A DNA stretch of 64,000 nucleotides from Clostridia bacterium. Its GTDB lineage: Bacteria; Bacillota; Clostridia; Oscillospirales; Acutalibacteraceae. Position numbers and translations under genes: made by a program. Where the stretch lies: NCBI GenBank assembly GCA_017516485.1, contig JAFXCH010000062.1, forward strand, positions 62,001 through 126,000, in the 5' to 3' direction. This document shows positions 35,642 through 45,058 of this stretch, piece by piece. The notes under the pieces were generated by a model. That model was not told the DNA's origin and made no database searches. It saw nothing but the letters and a program-made list of their open reading frames with translations. The stretch's first letter is position 1; each line of letters opens with the position of its first letter.

Positions 35642-36670
35642 ATGCAGAATAAATTCAGCTCCGCTAATAAACTTCTCGATTCAGAGGGCAGACTTATTGA
35701 AGCAGGCTGGGCTGATACTGCCTTGCTTGAATATGAGCCTCGTAATATCAAGCTCAACCGTATGAATATGCGAGAGTGGGACAGATATATTATTATCAGC
35801 GCAAGCGGTGAATATGCGCTGTCAATGTGGCTTGCTGATAAAAGGTCAACAGGTGCCGTGTGTGCTTGTTTTTACGATATCAAGAATAATAAACAGTACG
35901 ATTGTTTCCATTCTGCAATCCTTCCTGCTGCACGAATTTGTATGTCAAATTCAATTGAAAAGGGAAGCGTAGTTTATAAGAATTTGTTCTGTGATTATAT
36001 GTATCTTATTACAGAAGGTGACAGACATCTTTACTGTAAATATACAAACATTTACGGTTGTGAACTTGAGGCAAATTTGCATCTCGGTTATATTAAAGGT
36101 GACAGTATGGTTGCTGTTGCAGCTCCGTTTAATAAAGATGCTTCAGAATTTTGTTATAATGTAAAAACAACATGTATGCCTGTCAGCGGATATGTTACAG
36201 TGGATTCGGTGCGCTATGAGTTTAATCCTGAAACTGATTACGCTGTGCTCGATTGGGGCAGAGGTGTCTGGACTGCTCAGGATGCAAAACGCTTCACTTG
36301 CACAGGTTGCGGTGATGTTGAAGGCAAAAAATTCGGTTTTAATATCGGATACGGCCTTGGTGATATGTCAAATGCAAGTGAAAATGCTGTTTTTGTTGAC
36401 GGTGTTTGCCATAAGTTAGGAAAAGTTTTCTTTGATATTCCTTTTGATGACAGAAATGAAAAGTGGACTGTTCGTTCAGACGATAAGCGGTTTGAAGTTG
36501 AAATTATACCTGAATATAACTGTAACAGTAAGCATACACTCGGCCTTAAAACTTACAGTGAAAAAGTTATGTTTGGCCGTATGAGCGGTAAAGCAGTGCT
36601 TGATAACGGTGATACCGTGATTATTAAAGATATGCCGTGTTTCTTTGAAGAGTCGAAAAATAAATATTAA
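35642..36670 (+). CDS. DUF2804 domain protein
   Basis: A 342-residue cytoplasmic protein matching the DUF2804 pattern: an N-terminal LLDSEGRLIEAGWA, then LDWGRGVWTAQDAKRF, FGFNIGYGLGD and ENAVFVDGVCHKLGKV. The family is thought to adopt a lipocalin/AttH-like fold and its function is unknown. SD AGGAGG. It sits three bases before a histidine kinase gene, so it is probably in one operon with the two-component system; a role as a lipid or ligand sensor is possible but unproven. Confidence 0.82.
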   Translation: MQNKFSSANKLLDSEGRLIEAGWADTALLEYEPRNIKLNRMNMREWDRYIIISASGEYALSMWLADKRSTGAVCACFYDIKNNKQYDCFHSAILPAARICMSNSIEKGSVVYKNLFCDYMYLITEGDRHLYCKYTNIYGCELEANLHLGYIKGDSMVAVAAPFNKDASEFCYNVKTTCMPVSGYVTVDSVRYEFNPETDYAVLDWGRGVWTAQDAKRFTCTGCGDVEGKKFGFNIGYGLGDMSNASENAVFVDGVCHKLGKVFFDIPFDDRNEKWTVRSDDKRFEVEIIPEYNCNSKHTLGLKTYSEKVMFGRMSGKAVLDNGDTVIIKDMPCFFEESKNKY

Positions 36671-36673
36671 ACT

Positions 36674-37822
36674 ATGAAAATTAAATTAAAACAACAAAAA
36701 CCAACTTTGTTAAAAAGCCCTGCATTTTCCGCTGCAATAGTTGCCGGAGGTGTGGTAATTGCTTGTAATATTCTGTATGTGTTCGGCTTGTATTTTGTTA
36801 TGACTTCTCCTAAATATAACATATACTCGCGAGTTACGATTATTTCTATGGCAGTTGTATGTGTGCTTAATGTAATTGTTCTGGCGTTGCTCATTATACT
36901 GCGTAAGTACTATGAGCGAAGAGCTCTGAACAGCATTATTGTTCCGCTTCAGCAAATTGAGGCGCATATAGAAAAACTTGTCGAAGGTGAGTATGATTTA
37001 CCTATCCGACACATCAGTAACGATGAAATCGGTGATCTTTTTCAGGCTGTTGAAGATGTGCGTATTAAGCTTAAAGATTACCATGCACAAGAATTAAAAA
37101 ATGTGGCGCTGAAGAGGGTACATATAAGTGGCCTTATGCATGATATAGCAACTCCGGTTACGCGAATCAACGGATTTGCTTCATTGGTAGCCGACGGAAT
37201 AGTAACTGACGTAGAAGAAATCAAGCGATTTGCATCTATGGTATTACAAAGTACAGAAGATATTAATATTATGCTTAAGAGTATTGCCGCAGCTGAACAG
37301 TACAATAAAACTGAGACAGCGACTAAGAGGCAGCCGGTAGACCTTGGTGAAGTGCTTGAAAAATATATTTTTGATTTGAGCCTTGAACTCAGTCTCCAGG
37401 ATGTGAGCATTTCTTTTGATAACTGCTGTAAAAATGCTGCTGTATGCAGTGTCGATATAAAACACTGCAAAAGAGTACTCCATAATCTTATCAATAATTC
37501 AATTAAATACAAAAAACCAGATGAGCGGTGTAAGATATTAATTAAGTTAGAGGATTATCCGGACGGTAGAATTTTGTGTTCGGTATCAGATAATGGCATA
37601 GGTGTTGAACCCGGTACTGAGGAAATGCTTTTTGAAATGTTTTATCGCGGTGACGGTGCAAGGAGAAATATTAACGAAGGTAACGGCCTTGGTTTGTTTC
37701 TTTGTAAACAGATATTGCTTGCGAACGATGCTGAAATAAGCGCTGAGAATAAAGACAACGGACTTACAATCAATATTTTGTTTCACCGTAGCGATGAGAT
37801 ACCTGTTCGGTGGTATAAATAG
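36674..37822 (+). CDS. Sensor histidine kinase with short extracytoplasmic loop
   Basis: A 382-residue kinase. Two helices (about 16-40 and 53-77) are separated by only about a dozen residues (a loop around MTSPKYNIYS), an architecture typical of intramembrane sensors. HAMP linker (about 78-132), HisKA with the phospho-His in LMHDIATPVTRI, N box LHNLINNSIKY, and G boxes DNGIGVEPG and GNGLGLFLCK. No SD is visible upstream; translation may depend on coupling to DUF2804. The partner regulator follows after 12 bases. The kinase-before-regulator order is less common. Confidence 0.9.
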   Translation: MKIKLKQQKPTLLKSPAFSAAIVAGGVVIACNILYVFGLYFVMTSPKYNIYSRVTIISMAVVCVLNVIVLALLIILRKYYERRALNSIIVPLQQIEAHIEKLVEGEYDLPIRHISNDEIGDLFQAVEDVRIKLKDYHAQELKNVALKRVHISGLMHDIATPVTRINGFASLVADGIVTDVEEIKRFASMVLQSTEDINIMLKSIAAAEQYNKTETATKRQPVDLGEVLEKYIFDLSLELSLQDVSISFDNCCKNAAVCSVDIKHCKRVLHNLINNSIKYKKPDERCKILIKLEDYPDGRILCSVSDNGIGVEPGTEEMLFEMFYRGDGARRNINEGNGLGLFLCKQILLANDAEISAENKDNGLTINILFHRSDEIPVRWYK

Positions 37823-37834
37823 GAGAGTTCAATT

Positions 37835-38527
37835 ATGGAAAAAAGATTACTTATCATTGAAGACGACAGTCTTATTGCACAACTTGAAAAGGAGTATCTG
37901 ACCGCTAACGGTTATAGTGTAGATGTGTGTGCTGACGGAATAAGCGGTTTGAATGTGGCGTTAAACGCAGATTATAACCTGATTATATTGGATGTTATGC
38001 TCCCGGGTATTGACGGCTTTGAAGTGTGCAGAAAATTGCGCGAAAAAAAGAATACACCGGTGCTTTTTGTTACCGCAAAACAAGAACCCGATGATGTTAT
38101 CGAAGGTCTGACACTTGGTGCTGATGATTACATTACAAAGCCTTTTAATTTCAGGGAACTGGTTGCCCGTGTTGATGCTCGTATTGCCAGATTTGACAGT
38201 ATTGTTTCTGACAAAATCGATGAACTTGAAACAATAGAACCCGGGTGTATAAAGCTTTGCAAAAGCTCACGCAGAGTTTTTGTTGAGGGTAAAGAGGTTT
38301 CTATGACAAACAAGGAATTTGACCTGCTGTGGTATCTTGCTTCAAATCCAAATACGGTTTTTAGCAAAGAAGAACTTTTTAACGAAATATGGGGTTATGA
38401 CTCGATGGGCGAAACATCAACCGTAACAGTTCATATTAACCGAATCCGTGATAAGATTGATAAGAATTCTGTAGGCATTCAGCATATTGAAACAATCTGG
38501 GGCACAGGTTACAGATTTATCGGCTGA
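37835..38527 (+). CDS. OmpR/PhoB-family response regulator
   Basis: A 230-residue regulator with an intact receiver: acidic pocket IEDD, phospho-acceptor Asp in LIILDVMLPGIDGFE, switch VTAKQ and Lys in YITKPFN. The C-terminal winged helix has EFDLLWYLASNPNTVFS and VHINRIRDKI. SD AGGAGA. It is paired with the upstream kinase, and a DUF5696-like lipoprotein gene 70 bases downstream could be a target or accessory. Confidence 0.93.
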   Translation: MEKRLLIIEDDSLIAQLEKEYLTANGYSVDVCADGISGLNVALNADYNLIILDVMLPGIDGFEVCRKLREKKNTPVLFVTAKQEPDDVIEGLTLGADDYITKPFNFRELVARVDARIARFDSIVSDKIDELETIEPGCIKLCKSSRRVFVEGKEVSMTNKEFDLLWYLASNPNTVFSKEELFNEIWGYDSMGETSTVTVHINRIRDKIDKNSVGIQHIETIWGTGYRFIG

Positions 38528-38597
38528 TTTGTTTTTACGGAATATATAGTCGGATTTTGTATCGTATAAATATACTTTTTTCAGGAGACTTGTAAAA

Positions 38598-40826
38598 GTG
38601 AAAAAGAAATTCAGAAATGTAGTTTCGATTGCAGTTTGTTTAGCTTTGCTTATAACATGCTTTGGTTGTTCCGGTAATTTGAAGATTGAAAAAATTACTT
38701 TGCCTAAAGATAAAATTTATCCCCAAAATGTTGATTCTTTAGTACATTATTGTAATCCGGACGGGCTTGAAGAGATTGATTCTTCAGGTCTTATAACACT
38801 GCTATACGATGAGTCCAGCAGTGCTGTCGGTGTGCGTGTAACAAACACTCAGGACAGTAAACTGTGGTCTGCCTTGCCTCAGACTTCAGCAAATTCAGAT
38901 AGTTCTGCAGAAGCTGATATTGTTTCGCTTGAGGTAATACATAACGAAAAAATTTACTGTCTCAATTCGCAGGATAACAGCGTATCCTTCGGCGGTGTTT
39001 ATACCAAAACTGCTGACGAAGGCTTTGTTGTTACTTACCTGATTACCGATAATGCTTCATGGCTTAACAATATCGATTTGGATGCAACTGACGAAGCTTA
39101 TTCAACGGCGGCTAAAGGGAATATCCTCTATAAAGTTACCGCTACATATTCGTTGCGTGATGGATGTTTTTATGCTGATATAGATTGGAAAAATCTTGGC
39201 GATTCGTCAGATGTGCTCCTTAATATCGGTTTCCTTGAATATTTCGGTGCTTCTGATATCGCATCAGACGGTGATTATATACTTGTGCCGGACGGCAGCG
39301 GTGCGATAATTAATACAGCTTCTTCCGAAGCCGTGGAACCTGTTGATATAGCTGTATATGGTAACGATATTTCGGGTAGTGCTGCAATGAGCGGTGTTGT
39401 TCCCGCTTATGGTATTAAGAGCGGTAACGATGCTTTTGCAGCTATAATTGAACACGGTGATGCTGTTTCAAGAATAACCGCAAATAAAGCGAAGAATTCA
39501 AGTGATTATAACCGTGTCGGTCCCGTGTTTACCGTTTCACAAAGCAAGGTTGATGGTGATAAGCTTTATTATTCTGAATTTGCATACAACGACGGTGCAA
39601 CTGTCTGTTTCAGATTCCTTAACGGTTCAAACGCAAACTATGCCGGTATGGCTGCTGCTTGCCGTGAGCAACTTATACGAGACCATACACTTTCAACTCG
39701 AAGTGTTGAGGTTACAGAATATCTGCCTATAGTTGTCAATGTTATAGGAGCTGCAGCGCATAATAAATTTCTGGCGTCTGACAAAAAGCTCACAAAGTTC
39801 TCTGAGGCTATAGATATTCTTGGTCGTATTAAGGCAAAAGGTATCAACAATGTGTATTTGAGATATACCGGTGCACTTGAAGGTGGCATAAATGAAAAAA
39901 ATGCGTCAAATGCCACTCCTCTTGGTTCGCTGGGCGGAATGTCGGGAGTAAGAGAACTTGATAATTATGCGGCAAGTCTGAATTTCAACGTTTTTTATGA
40001 CATCGCTCTTATCAGTGATACAAGTTCAGGTTCATCTGTTTTGTATTCTGTTAACGGTGATAAACTTAAAGTAAAAGCTACTGATATTTTAACTTCTTCG
40101 GGCTTTGCTGCTAAAAACAGTGAAAGATACATTTTGAATTTGTCGTTACTCGAAGATACGGTTCTTAATTTGTTGAAGCGTTTCAATAATCTAAAGTCAT
40201 CGGGATACTGTGTAACCGATGCCGGTGTGTACGCTTATACAGATCTTGCCGGTAAAATTGATCGTCAGTCATATGTAAATACAATTGCCGAAGAAATTGC
40301 TCCACTTTCAACAAACAGTAAAATAATGATTAAAGGGGGTAATTTCTACTCACTGAAAAATGCCGATATAATATCCGAGCTTCCTATGAGGTGCTCGCGT
40401 GAAGAAACCGAATCGTATGTTTCAGTTCCTTTTGTCCAGATAATCCTTCACGGTATTGTTGAGTTTTCGTATGACGGTATAAACCAGATGTCAGACAGTA
40501 AGACAGCAATTCTTCGCTGTGTAGAATACGGTGCAGTGCCGGGATATATTGTAACAAACAATGCTTTTGTCAAAAACGATAATTACACATCTGTTTTCGG
40601 TGTTGATAATTGGCTTAACACCTCATTGTTTGATACTTATTCTGAGATTAGCGGTGTGCTGAATGATCTGCGTGGATCACGAATCACAAATCATTATATG
40701 GTTTCTTCTGGTGTCTATTGTACGGAATATGAATCAACAACAAGAATTTATGTTAATTATACACAGGAGCCTGTAACAGTAAGCGGTATCACCGTTGAAC
40801 CGATGAGTTTCTTCCGTGTCAATTGA
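38598..40826 (+). CDS. Large lipoprotein, DUF5696-like
   Basis: A 742-residue surface lipoprotein. Signal peptide with lipobox TCFGC. The first half is beta-sandwich-like (galactose-mutarotase-like folds are plausible: DGCFYADIDWKNLGD, VPDGSGAIINTAS), and the second half a TIM-barrel-like part (ILGRIKAKGINNVYLRYTG, DNYAASLNFNVFYDIALI). This pattern resembles DUF5696 proteins, which are usually near sugar uptake or glycosidase genes. Function unknown; probably a glycan hydrolase or binding protein. SD AGGAGA; it follows the two-component system. Confidence 0.7.
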   Translation: MKKKFRNVVSIAVCLALLITCFGCSGNLKIEKITLPKDKIYPQNVDSLVHYCNPDGLEEIDSSGLITLLYDESSSAVGVRVTNTQDSKLWSALPQTSANSDSSAEADIVSLEVIHNEKIYCLNSQDNSVSFGGVYTKTADEGFVVTYLITDNASWLNNIDLDATDEAYSTAAKGNILYKVTATYSLRDGCFYADIDWKNLGDSSDVLLNIGFLEYFGASDIASDGDYILVPDGSGAIINTASSEAVEPVDIAVYGNDISGSAAMSGVVPAYGIKSGNDAFAAIIEHGDAVSRITANKAKNSSDYNRVGPVFTVSQSKVDGDKLYYSEFAYNDGATVCFRFLNGSNANYAGMAAACREQLIRDHTLSTRSVEVTEYLPIVVNVIGAAAHNKFLASDKKLTKFSEAIDILGRIKAKGINNVYLRYTGALEGGINEKNASNATPLGSLGGMSGVRELDNYAASLNFNVFYDIALISDTSSGSSVLYSVNGDKLKVKATDILTSSGFAAKNSERYILNLSLLEDTVLNLLKRFNNLKSSGYCVTDAGVYAYTDLAGKIDRQSYVNTIAEEIAPLSTNSKIMIKGGNFYSLKNADIISELPMRCSREETESYVSVPFVQIILHGIVEFSYDGINQMSDSKTAILRCVEYGAVPGYIVTNNAFVKNDNYTSVFGVDNWLNTSLFDTYSEISGVLNDLRGSRITNHYMVSSGVYCTEYESTTRIYVNYTQEPVTVSGITVEPMSFFRVN

Positions 40827-40873
40827 TATTTTGCTGTAATTTTTAAATTAATTTGAATTTTATCAAATTTCTA

Positions 40874-40902
40874 TTTACTTATAAGATTTTATAAAGTAGA
40901 AT
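40874..40902 (+). promoter_or_regulatory. Promoter for pyrH operon
   Basis: TTTACT (40874-40879), 17 bases, TAGAAT (40897-40902), 37 bases before pyrH. It lets the pyrH-polC operon be transcribed separately from rpsB-tsf. Confidence 0.55.
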
Positions 40903-40939
40903 AATTAAGATAAAGAGTAATTTGAAAGGGTGAGCAGAA

Positions 40940-41647
40940 ATGAGCACAGTGTATAAAAGAATTCTTCTTAAGGTAAGCGGCGAAGTGCTGGCAGGCGAAA
41001 AAGGTCACGGAATTGACAATGATATGACAATGTCCGTTTGCCGCGTTATCAAAGAATGCTGTGATCTTGGGGTTCAGGTTGGCGTTGTAGTTGGCGGCGG
41101 AAATTTCTGGCGTGGTCGCTCAAGTGAAAATATGGACAGAACAAGGGCAGACCACATTGGTATGCTTGCTACAATAATGAATTCACTTGCACTGGGTGAT
41201 GCTCTTTCTCAGCTTGGTGTTGACGCAAGAGTTCAGACATCTCTTCAGATTCCTCAGATTTGTGAAACATATTGCAAAGATGCAGCTGTCAGACATCTTG
41301 AAAAGGGCAGGGTAGTTATCTTTGGTGGCGGTACCGGTTGTCCGTTTTTCTCAACCGATACAACAGCAGCTCTCCGTGCAGCCGAAATCGGTGCAGAGGT
41401 TTATTTCAAGGCTACCAATGTTGATGGTGTCTACGATAAAGACCCCAATAAGTATGATGACGCTGTAAAATATGATGAGCTTACTCATACCGAGGTTCTT
41501 GCAAAAGGTCTCAAGGTAATGGACAGCACAGCTTCATCTCTCTGTCGTGAAAACGGTATAGCAATCCTCGTTTTCAATCTCAATGACCCTGAAAATGTAT
41601 TAAAAGCCGTTAAAGGCGAAAAAATAGGCACAATAGTCAAAGAATAA
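40940..41647 (+). CDS. pyrH: UMP kinase
   Basis: Hexameric bacterial UMP kinase of 235 residues, converting UMP to UDP. Motifs: [45 protein letters not shown] and [18 protein letters not shown], all of the amino-acid-kinase fold. SD AAGGGTGAG. First gene of the conserved pyrH-frr-uppS-cdsA-dxr-rseP-ispG-polC array; in many Firmicutes it directly follows tsf, but here 14.9 kb of other genes intervene. Confidence 0.97.
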   Translation: MSTVYKRILLKVSGEVLAGEKGHGIDNDMTMSVCRVIKECCDLGVQVGVVVGGGNFWRGRSSENMDRTRADHIGMLATIMNSLALGDALSQLGVDARVQTSLQIPQICETYCKDAAVRHLEKGRVVIFGGGTGCPFFSTDTTAALRAAEIGAEVYFKATNVDGVYDKDPNKYDDAVKYDELTHTEVLAKGLKVMDSTASSLCRENGIAILVFNLNDPENVLKAVKGEKIGTIVKE

Positions 41648-41665
41648 GATAAAGGAGAATTTATC

Positions 41666-42220
41666 ATGAAAACAGTATACAGCTTCGCAGACGAAAAAAT
41701 GACCAAAACAATCAACGCACTCAAGAGCGAGTACGCATCAATCAGGGCAGGCAGAGCATCTGCTGCAGTTCTTGATAAAATCAGAGTAGATTATTACGGC
41801 ACTCCCACTCCCGTTAATCAGCTTGCTGCTATTTCAGTTGCTGAGGCAAGAATTCTTACAATTCAGCCCTGGGATAAGAGCTGTCTTTCAACTATCGAAA
41901 AGGCTATCCAGACTTCTGATCTTGGTATTAATCCTCAGAACGATGGCTCTGTTATCCGTCTTACATTCCCGCCTCTTACTGAAGACAGACGTAAGGAAAT
42001 TGTCAAGACAATCCGTGCAACTTCCGAAGACTCAAAGGTAGCTATCCGTTCAATCCGTCGTGATTGCATCGATAAGCTTAAGAAGATGGAGAAGGCTTCC
42101 GAAATCACTGAGGATGATCTCAAGGAAGGCGAGAAGCAGATACAGGATAAGACTGATAAGTATGTCAAGGAGATTGAGTCAATCGCATCCGATAAAGAAA
42201 AAGAAATTATGGAGATCTAA
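41666..42220 (+). CDS. frr: Ribosome recycling factor
   Basis: A 184-residue RRF that, with EF-G, splits post-termination ribosomes. Typical elements: SEYASIRAGRASAAVLDKI, YYGTPTPVNQLA, ILTIQPWDKS, NDGSVIRLTFPPLTEDRRKE and the helical C terminus. SD AAGGAGA. It is 18 bases from pyrH and three from uppS. Confidence 0.97.
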   Translation: MKTVYSFADEKMTKTINALKSEYASIRAGRASAAVLDKIRVDYYGTPTPVNQLAAISVAEARILTIQPWDKSCLSTIEKAIQTSDLGINPQNDGSVIRLTFPPLTEDRRKEIVKTIRATSEDSKVAIRSIRRDCIDKLKKMEKASEITEDDLKEGEKQIQDKTDKYVKEIESIASDKEKEIMEI

Positions 42221-42223
42221 AAT

Positions 42224-42937
42224 ATGAGTCTCGTGTTACCTGAACATATAGGCTTTATTATGGACGGTAACGGTCGTTGGGCTACATCAAGAGGGCTCTC
42301 TCGATCTGAAGGTCATATTGCAGGTGCCAACACATTCCGTGAGATATGCGAATACGGTTGTGACCTTGGAATAAAAAGTATGACCTTTTACGCTTTTTCG
42401 ACCGAAAACTGGAAGCGTCCGCCGGCAGAGGTTGCGGCACTTATGAACATATTCCGCGATTATTTGCTGGAAGCTCAGGAGCGTAAAGCAGAAAATGCCC
42501 GTAAGGGTATGCATATGCATTATATGGGTGAACGTGATGGTATGCCGCAGGATATTCTCGATTTGTTTGATACTGCCGAAATTGAATCGGCACATCAGAC
42601 GAGGACAACTGTTAATATTGCTGTTAACTACGGAGGCAGGGCGGAGATTCTTCACTCTGTCAAAGATATTGCAAAGCGCGTTCAGCAGGGTGAGTTGAAG
42701 CCGGAAGATATTACTGAAGATATGATATCAGCAGGTCTTTATACTGCAGGTCAGCCCGAACCTGATATAATAATACGTCCGAGCGGTGAGCAGCGTATTT
42801 CTAATTTTATGATATGGCAGTCAGCTTATTCGGAGTTTTGGTATACCGATAAGTTGTGGCCTGATTTCACCACTGAAGACCTGGATAAAGTTATTGAAGA
42901 TTATTCAAAGCGAAACAGACGTTTCGGCGGTGTGTAA
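42224..42937 (+). CDS. uppS: Isoprenyl (undecaprenyl) diphosphate synthase
   Basis: A cis-prenyltransferase of 237 residues making the C55 carrier for wall synthesis. Conserved regions: HIGFIMDGNGRWA with the catalytic Asp, FYAFSTENWKRP, NIAVNYGGRAEI, PDIIIRPSGEQRISNF and YSEFWYTDKLWPDF. It follows frr by three bases and precedes cdsA, as usual. Together with dxr and ispG the operon supplies isoprenoids. Confidence 0.97.
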   Translation: MSLVLPEHIGFIMDGNGRWATSRGLSRSEGHIAGANTFREICEYGCDLGIKSMTFYAFSTENWKRPPAEVAALMNIFRDYLLEAQERKAENARKGMHMHYMGERDGMPQDILDLFDTAEIESAHQTRTTVNIAVNYGGRAEILHSVKDIAKRVQQGELKPEDITEDMISAGLYTAGQPEPDIIIRPSGEQRISNFMIWQSAYSEFWYTDKLWPDFTTEDLDKVIEDYSKRNRRFGGV

Positions 42938-42956
42938 GAAATAAGGTGATTTGTTT

Positions 42957-43811
42957 ATGAAAAACAGAGTAATATTCGGCATATTGTTTGGCTTGGTAGG
43001 TATAGCATTAGTCATATTTCCGTTTTCGCCTCTGCCGGATGTAGTGGTTTTTATCCTTACTCTGATGGCTGTGTTTGAACTTGAGAAAAGTGTTGGTGTT
43101 AAAAATAAATTTGTTCATATAGTATCGTTGCTCTTTTCTGCTCTTACATTAGGCTATCACGGTTATTCCGGTATGATTGGTTTTGATATACCGATTCTTC
43201 CTATAGTAATTACTTACTGCATAATAATGCTTGTAACAATTGTTGCTGACTTTGGTAAAACTAAATTTGAGCATGCCGGTATGGCAATACTGTTTTCGTT
43301 GATTATGCCAACCGCTACGGGATGTTTCCTTCGTATGCGTAATATGTTGGATATTTACGATAACCTTACACGCGGTCATATCCGTTTCCTTGTTTGGTTT
43401 TGTCTTGCAGGTGCGGTATTTGCCGATACGTTCGCACTTTTTGCAGGTATAAAGCTTGGTAAGCATAAACTTTGTCCTCGCGTCAGTCCTAAAAAGACAG
43501 TAGAAGGTGCTGTTGGCGGAGTTATAGGTTCTGCTGTTATTAACATAATAGCTCTGTTTGTTTGTAATTGGCTTTGCTATAATCCGTTTCCGCTTCCCGT
43601 ATGGTTTATGATAATTCTTTCTTTTGTAGTACCTGTAGTTAGTATGTTTGGCGACCTTATCGCTTCTACTATCAAGAGGAACTACGGTATCAAGGATTTT
43701 GGTAACCTTATCCCAGGCCATGGCGGAATAATGGACAGACTTGACAGCATAAGCATTGTTGCACCGTTTATTTACTGTGTATTACTCTTTTCTCTCAAGT
43801 TATTTTCATAA
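42957..43811 (+). CDS. cdsA: Phosphatidate cytidylyltransferase
   Basis: An integral membrane enzyme of 284 residues forming CDP-diacylglycerol. About seven helices; signature CPRVSPKKTVEGAVGG and GDLIASTIKRNYGIKDFG followed by PGHGGIMDRLDS. Start at ATG 42957 with AAGGTGA upstream (TTG 42951 is in frame but less likely). A terminator-like hairpin lies between it and dxr. Confidence 0.95.
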   Translation: MKNRVIFGILFGLVGIALVIFPFSPLPDVVVFILTLMAVFELEKSVGVKNKFVHIVSLLFSALTLGYHGYSGMIGFDIPILPIVITYCIIMLVTIVADFGKTKFEHAGMAILFSLIMPTATGCFLRMRNMLDIYDNLTRGHIRFLVWFCLAGAVFADTFALFAGIKLGKHKLCPRVSPKKTVEGAVGGVIGSAVINIIALFVCNWLCYNPFPLPVWFMIILSFVVPVVSMFGDLIASTIKRNYGIKDFGNLIPGHGGIMDRLDSISIVAPFIYCVLLFSLKLFS

Positions 43812-43824
43812 GTGAATTTTTACG

Positions 43825-43863
43825 GCGAAGTTAGCTTTGAGAAAAGCGGCTTCGCCTTTTTGA
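43825..43863 (+). terminator. Terminator or attenuator between cdsA and dxr
   Basis: GGCGAAG (43825-43831) pairs with CTTCGCC (43851-43857), with an inner GCTTT/AAAGC helix, followed by TTTTT. It lies inside an otherwise compact operon; I see no new promoter between it and dxr, so it may cause partial termination. Confidence 0.7.
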
Positions 43864-43876
43864 AAGGATAATAAAA

Positions 43877-45025
43877 ATGTCCGAGAAAATAATAACTTTA
43901 CTTGGTTCAACAGGTTCAATAGGTGAACAAGCACTCGATGTAGCCCGTATGCACGGTTACAGAATAAATGCTCTTACAGCTTCAAAGAATACAGATATAA
44001 TTGAAAAACAGGCTCGTGAATTTAAGCCTGTAAAGGTTGCCATGGCCGACGAAGCTGCTGCGGCTGACCTCAAAATAAAGCTCGCCGATACCGATATTAA
44101 AGTGCTTTCGGGCGTAGACGGTGTCAGCGAATGTGCTGCAGATAATTCTCAGGCGATTGTTCTCAACAGTATTGTCGGTATGGCAGGTCTTGTGCCTACT
44201 CTCAGTGCTGTTGATGCAGGGTGTAAAATAGCTCTTGCCAATAAAGAGACACTTGTTGCAGGCGGTCAGCTTGTAATGAACAGGGCTAAAGAAAAGGGTG
44301 TAGACATTCTTCCTGTTGATAGTGAGCATTCTGCAATCTTCCAGGCTTTGCAAGGCATGAATGACAAGAAAGAGCTTAAAAGGCTTATTCTTACCGCTTC
44401 CGGCGGTCCTTTCTTCGGTAAAACAAAGGCAGAACTTGCTGATGTTACCGTAGCTCAGGCATTAAAGCATCCTAACTGGAGTATGGGTGCAAAAATAACC
44501 ATCGACTCTGCTTCAATGATGAATAAGGGACTTGAGCTTATTGAGGCTGTCTGGCTTTTTGATGTTAATCCTAAAAATGTTGATATTGTTGTACATCGTC
44601 AGAGCATTGTTCATTCACTTATTGAGTTTGTCGATAATTCTGTAATTGCACAGCTTGGTGTGCCTGATATGCGTATACCGATTCAGTATGCACTGACTTA
44701 TCCTCAGCGTTTTGAGTCACCTGTAAAACAGCTCAGGCTCGAGGAATGGCAGACTTTAACTTTTGATAAACCTGATTATGATACATTTGAGTGTATTAAT
44801 CTTTGCAGAAGTGCAATTGAACAAGGCGGACTTTGTACCGCTGCAGTAAATTCGGCAAATGAGATGGCTAATGAGCTTTTCCGTGAAGGAAAAATCGGTT
44901 TTCTCGATATTGCCCGACTTGTATCAGGCGCACTTGATAATTGCAAGCGTGTTGATACATATTCTCTTAATGATGTGCTTGAGACGGATATATGGGCAAG
45001 AGAATATGTGAGGTTGAGTATCTGA
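43877..45025 (+). CDS. dxr: 1-deoxy-D-xylulose 5-phosphate reductoisomerase
   Basis: A 382-residue enzyme of the non-mevalonate (MEP) pathway, converting DXP to MEP with NADPH. Motifs: LLGSTGSIGEQALDV (NADPH), ANKETLVAGG, VDSEHSAIFQAL, ASGGPFFG, HPNWSMGAKITIDSASMMNKG. SD GAAAGGA. IspG from the same pathway is encoded two genes downstream. Confidence 0.97.
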   Translation: MSEKIITLLGSTGSIGEQALDVARMHGYRINALTASKNTDIIEKQAREFKPVKVAMADEAAAADLKIKLADTDIKVLSGVDGVSECAADNSQAIVLNSIVGMAGLVPTLSAVDAGCKIALANKETLVAGGQLVMNRAKEKGVDILPVDSEHSAIFQALQGMNDKKELKRLILTASGGPFFGKTKAELADVTVAQALKHPNWSMGAKITIDSASMMNKGLELIEAVWLFDVNPKNVDIVVHRQSIVHSLIEFVDNSVIAQLGVPDMRIPIQYALTYPQRFESPVKQLRLEEWQTLTFDKPDYDTFECINLCRSAIEQGGLCTAAVNSANEMANELFREGKIGFLDIARLVSGALDNCKRVDTYSLNDVLETDIWAREYVRLSI

Positions 45026-45058
45026 GGAGGAGTAGTTATTTTACTTTCTGTTAGTAGT

